Source of the DNA: Saprospirales bacterium
Lineage (GTDB): Bacteria > Bacteroidota > Bacteroidia > Chitinophagales > Saprospiraceae
Length of the DNA stretch: 5,129 nucleotides
Assembly (NCBI GenBank): GCA_003448025.1
Contig: DLXL01000257.1
Span: 2,713 to 7,841, forward strand
Direction: 5' to 3'
Shown: piece by piece, positions 4,844 through 5,129 of the stretch
How positions within the stretch are numbered: the stretch's first letter is position 1
How the letters are laid out: the number at the start of each line of letters is the position of its first letter
Position numbers and translations under genes: made by a program
Notes under the pieces: model-generated
Seen by the model: only the letters and a program-made list of their open reading frames with translations
Databases searched by the model: none
Told to the model about the DNA's origin: nothing

Positions 4844-5129
4844 TCAAAGTTTTGGACCAGCTGCCAAAATTTCCGGACTTACCTGATCGGCATATTTTTC
4901 GAAGTTCAGTATAAACTCCTTCGCCAGGGATTGAGCTTTTGCGTTGTATTGTGCCTGATCAGCCCAGGTATTGCCCGGGTTAAGCAGATTTGAGGGTACC
5001 CCAGGACAATGAACGGGCATTTCCATGCCAAAAATGGGGTGCTTTATGAAAGCCACATTTTCCAGTTCGCCCCGAAGTGCTGCTGTGATCATGGCACGGG
5101 TATAGGAGAGTTTAATTCGCTCGCCAACA
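4844..5129 (-). CDS. pckA: ATP-dependent phosphoenolpyruvate carboxykinase, C-terminal part (partial)
   Basis: The last 94 complete codons are present; the rest (family length about 530-540 residues) lies beyond the right edge. PckA converts oxaloacetate and ATP to phosphoenolpyruvate, CO2 and ADP, the committing step of gluconeogenesis in the cytoplasm. The visible part reads VGERIKLSYTRAMITAAL, then KHPIFGMEMPVHCPGVPSNL, LNPGNTWADQAQY, ILNFEKYA, and ends in AAGPKL. This matches the end of ATP-type PckA (E. coli also ends in AAGPKL). The GERI...TR segment corresponds to the E. coli adenine-contacting Arg-Ile and Thr near 449-455, as I recall. The ATG at 5092 is internal, since the frame stays open and homologous up to the edge. 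No strong terminator follows the stop, so read-through into coaBC is possible. Confidence 0.95.
   Translation of the reverse strand, partial: VGERIKLSYTRAMITAALRGELENVAFIKHPIFGMEMPVHCPGVPSNLLNPGNTWADQAQYNAKAQSLAKEFILNFEKYADQVSPEILAAGPKL

Noticed and set aside
1..5129. CRISPR array, insertion sequence or defence system
   Set aside because: There are no regularly spaced repeats, transposase or nuclease genes; every long frame with coding signals is a known housekeeping family.

Overview
The window looks like a housekeeping segment of a Bacteroidota chromosome. The signs are a DUF4835/PorD-family protein next to coaBC, a Bacteroidota-type RseP, signal peptides ending in '-A|Q', weak Shine-Dalgarno sequences, TAnnTTTG-type promoter boxes, and a tRNA without an encoded CCA end. 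The presence of hscB and the coaBC-porD-rseP-hscB order would fit an environmental lineage such as Saprospiria or Chitinophagia, but the class is an inference. Every gene I can support lies on the minus strand, so transcription runs from high to low coordinates.

From right to left: the C-terminal 94 codons of ATP-dependent PEP carboxykinase (pckA, cut by the right edge); a 114-bp gap with a 9-bp inverted repeat around a possible -7 box; coaBC (bifunctional CoA biosynthesis enzyme); a 61-bp gap with a 7-bp inverted repeat; porD (DUF4835, periplasmic, linked to type IX secretion); a 141-bp gap holding a 19-bp imperfect hairpin; rseP (site-2 intramembrane protease); hscB (J-domain co-chaperone for Fe-S cluster assembly), starting 5 nt after the rseP stop; tRNA-Leu(CAA) with its own probable promoter inside the 3' end of hscB and a strong intrinsic terminator 3 nt after the mature 3' end; then a consensus promoter, a leader of about 220 nt, and the first 35 codons of a secreted protein cut by the left edge.

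The genes do not form one pathway: pckA serves gluconeogenesis, coaBC makes 4'-phosphopantetheine, porD and rseP belong to cell-envelope functions, and hscB to Fe-S assembly. rseP-hscB is clearly a transcriptional pair, coaBC-porD is probably one, and the tRNA and the left-edge gene look like separate units. I found no mobile element, CRISPR array, defence locus, frameshift or pseudogene, and no convincing unknown system. The points most worth a second look are the tRNA promoter embedded in hscB, the long leader of the left-edge secreted gene, the hairpin overlapping a possible rseP promoter, and the replaced catalytic residues in CoaBC.
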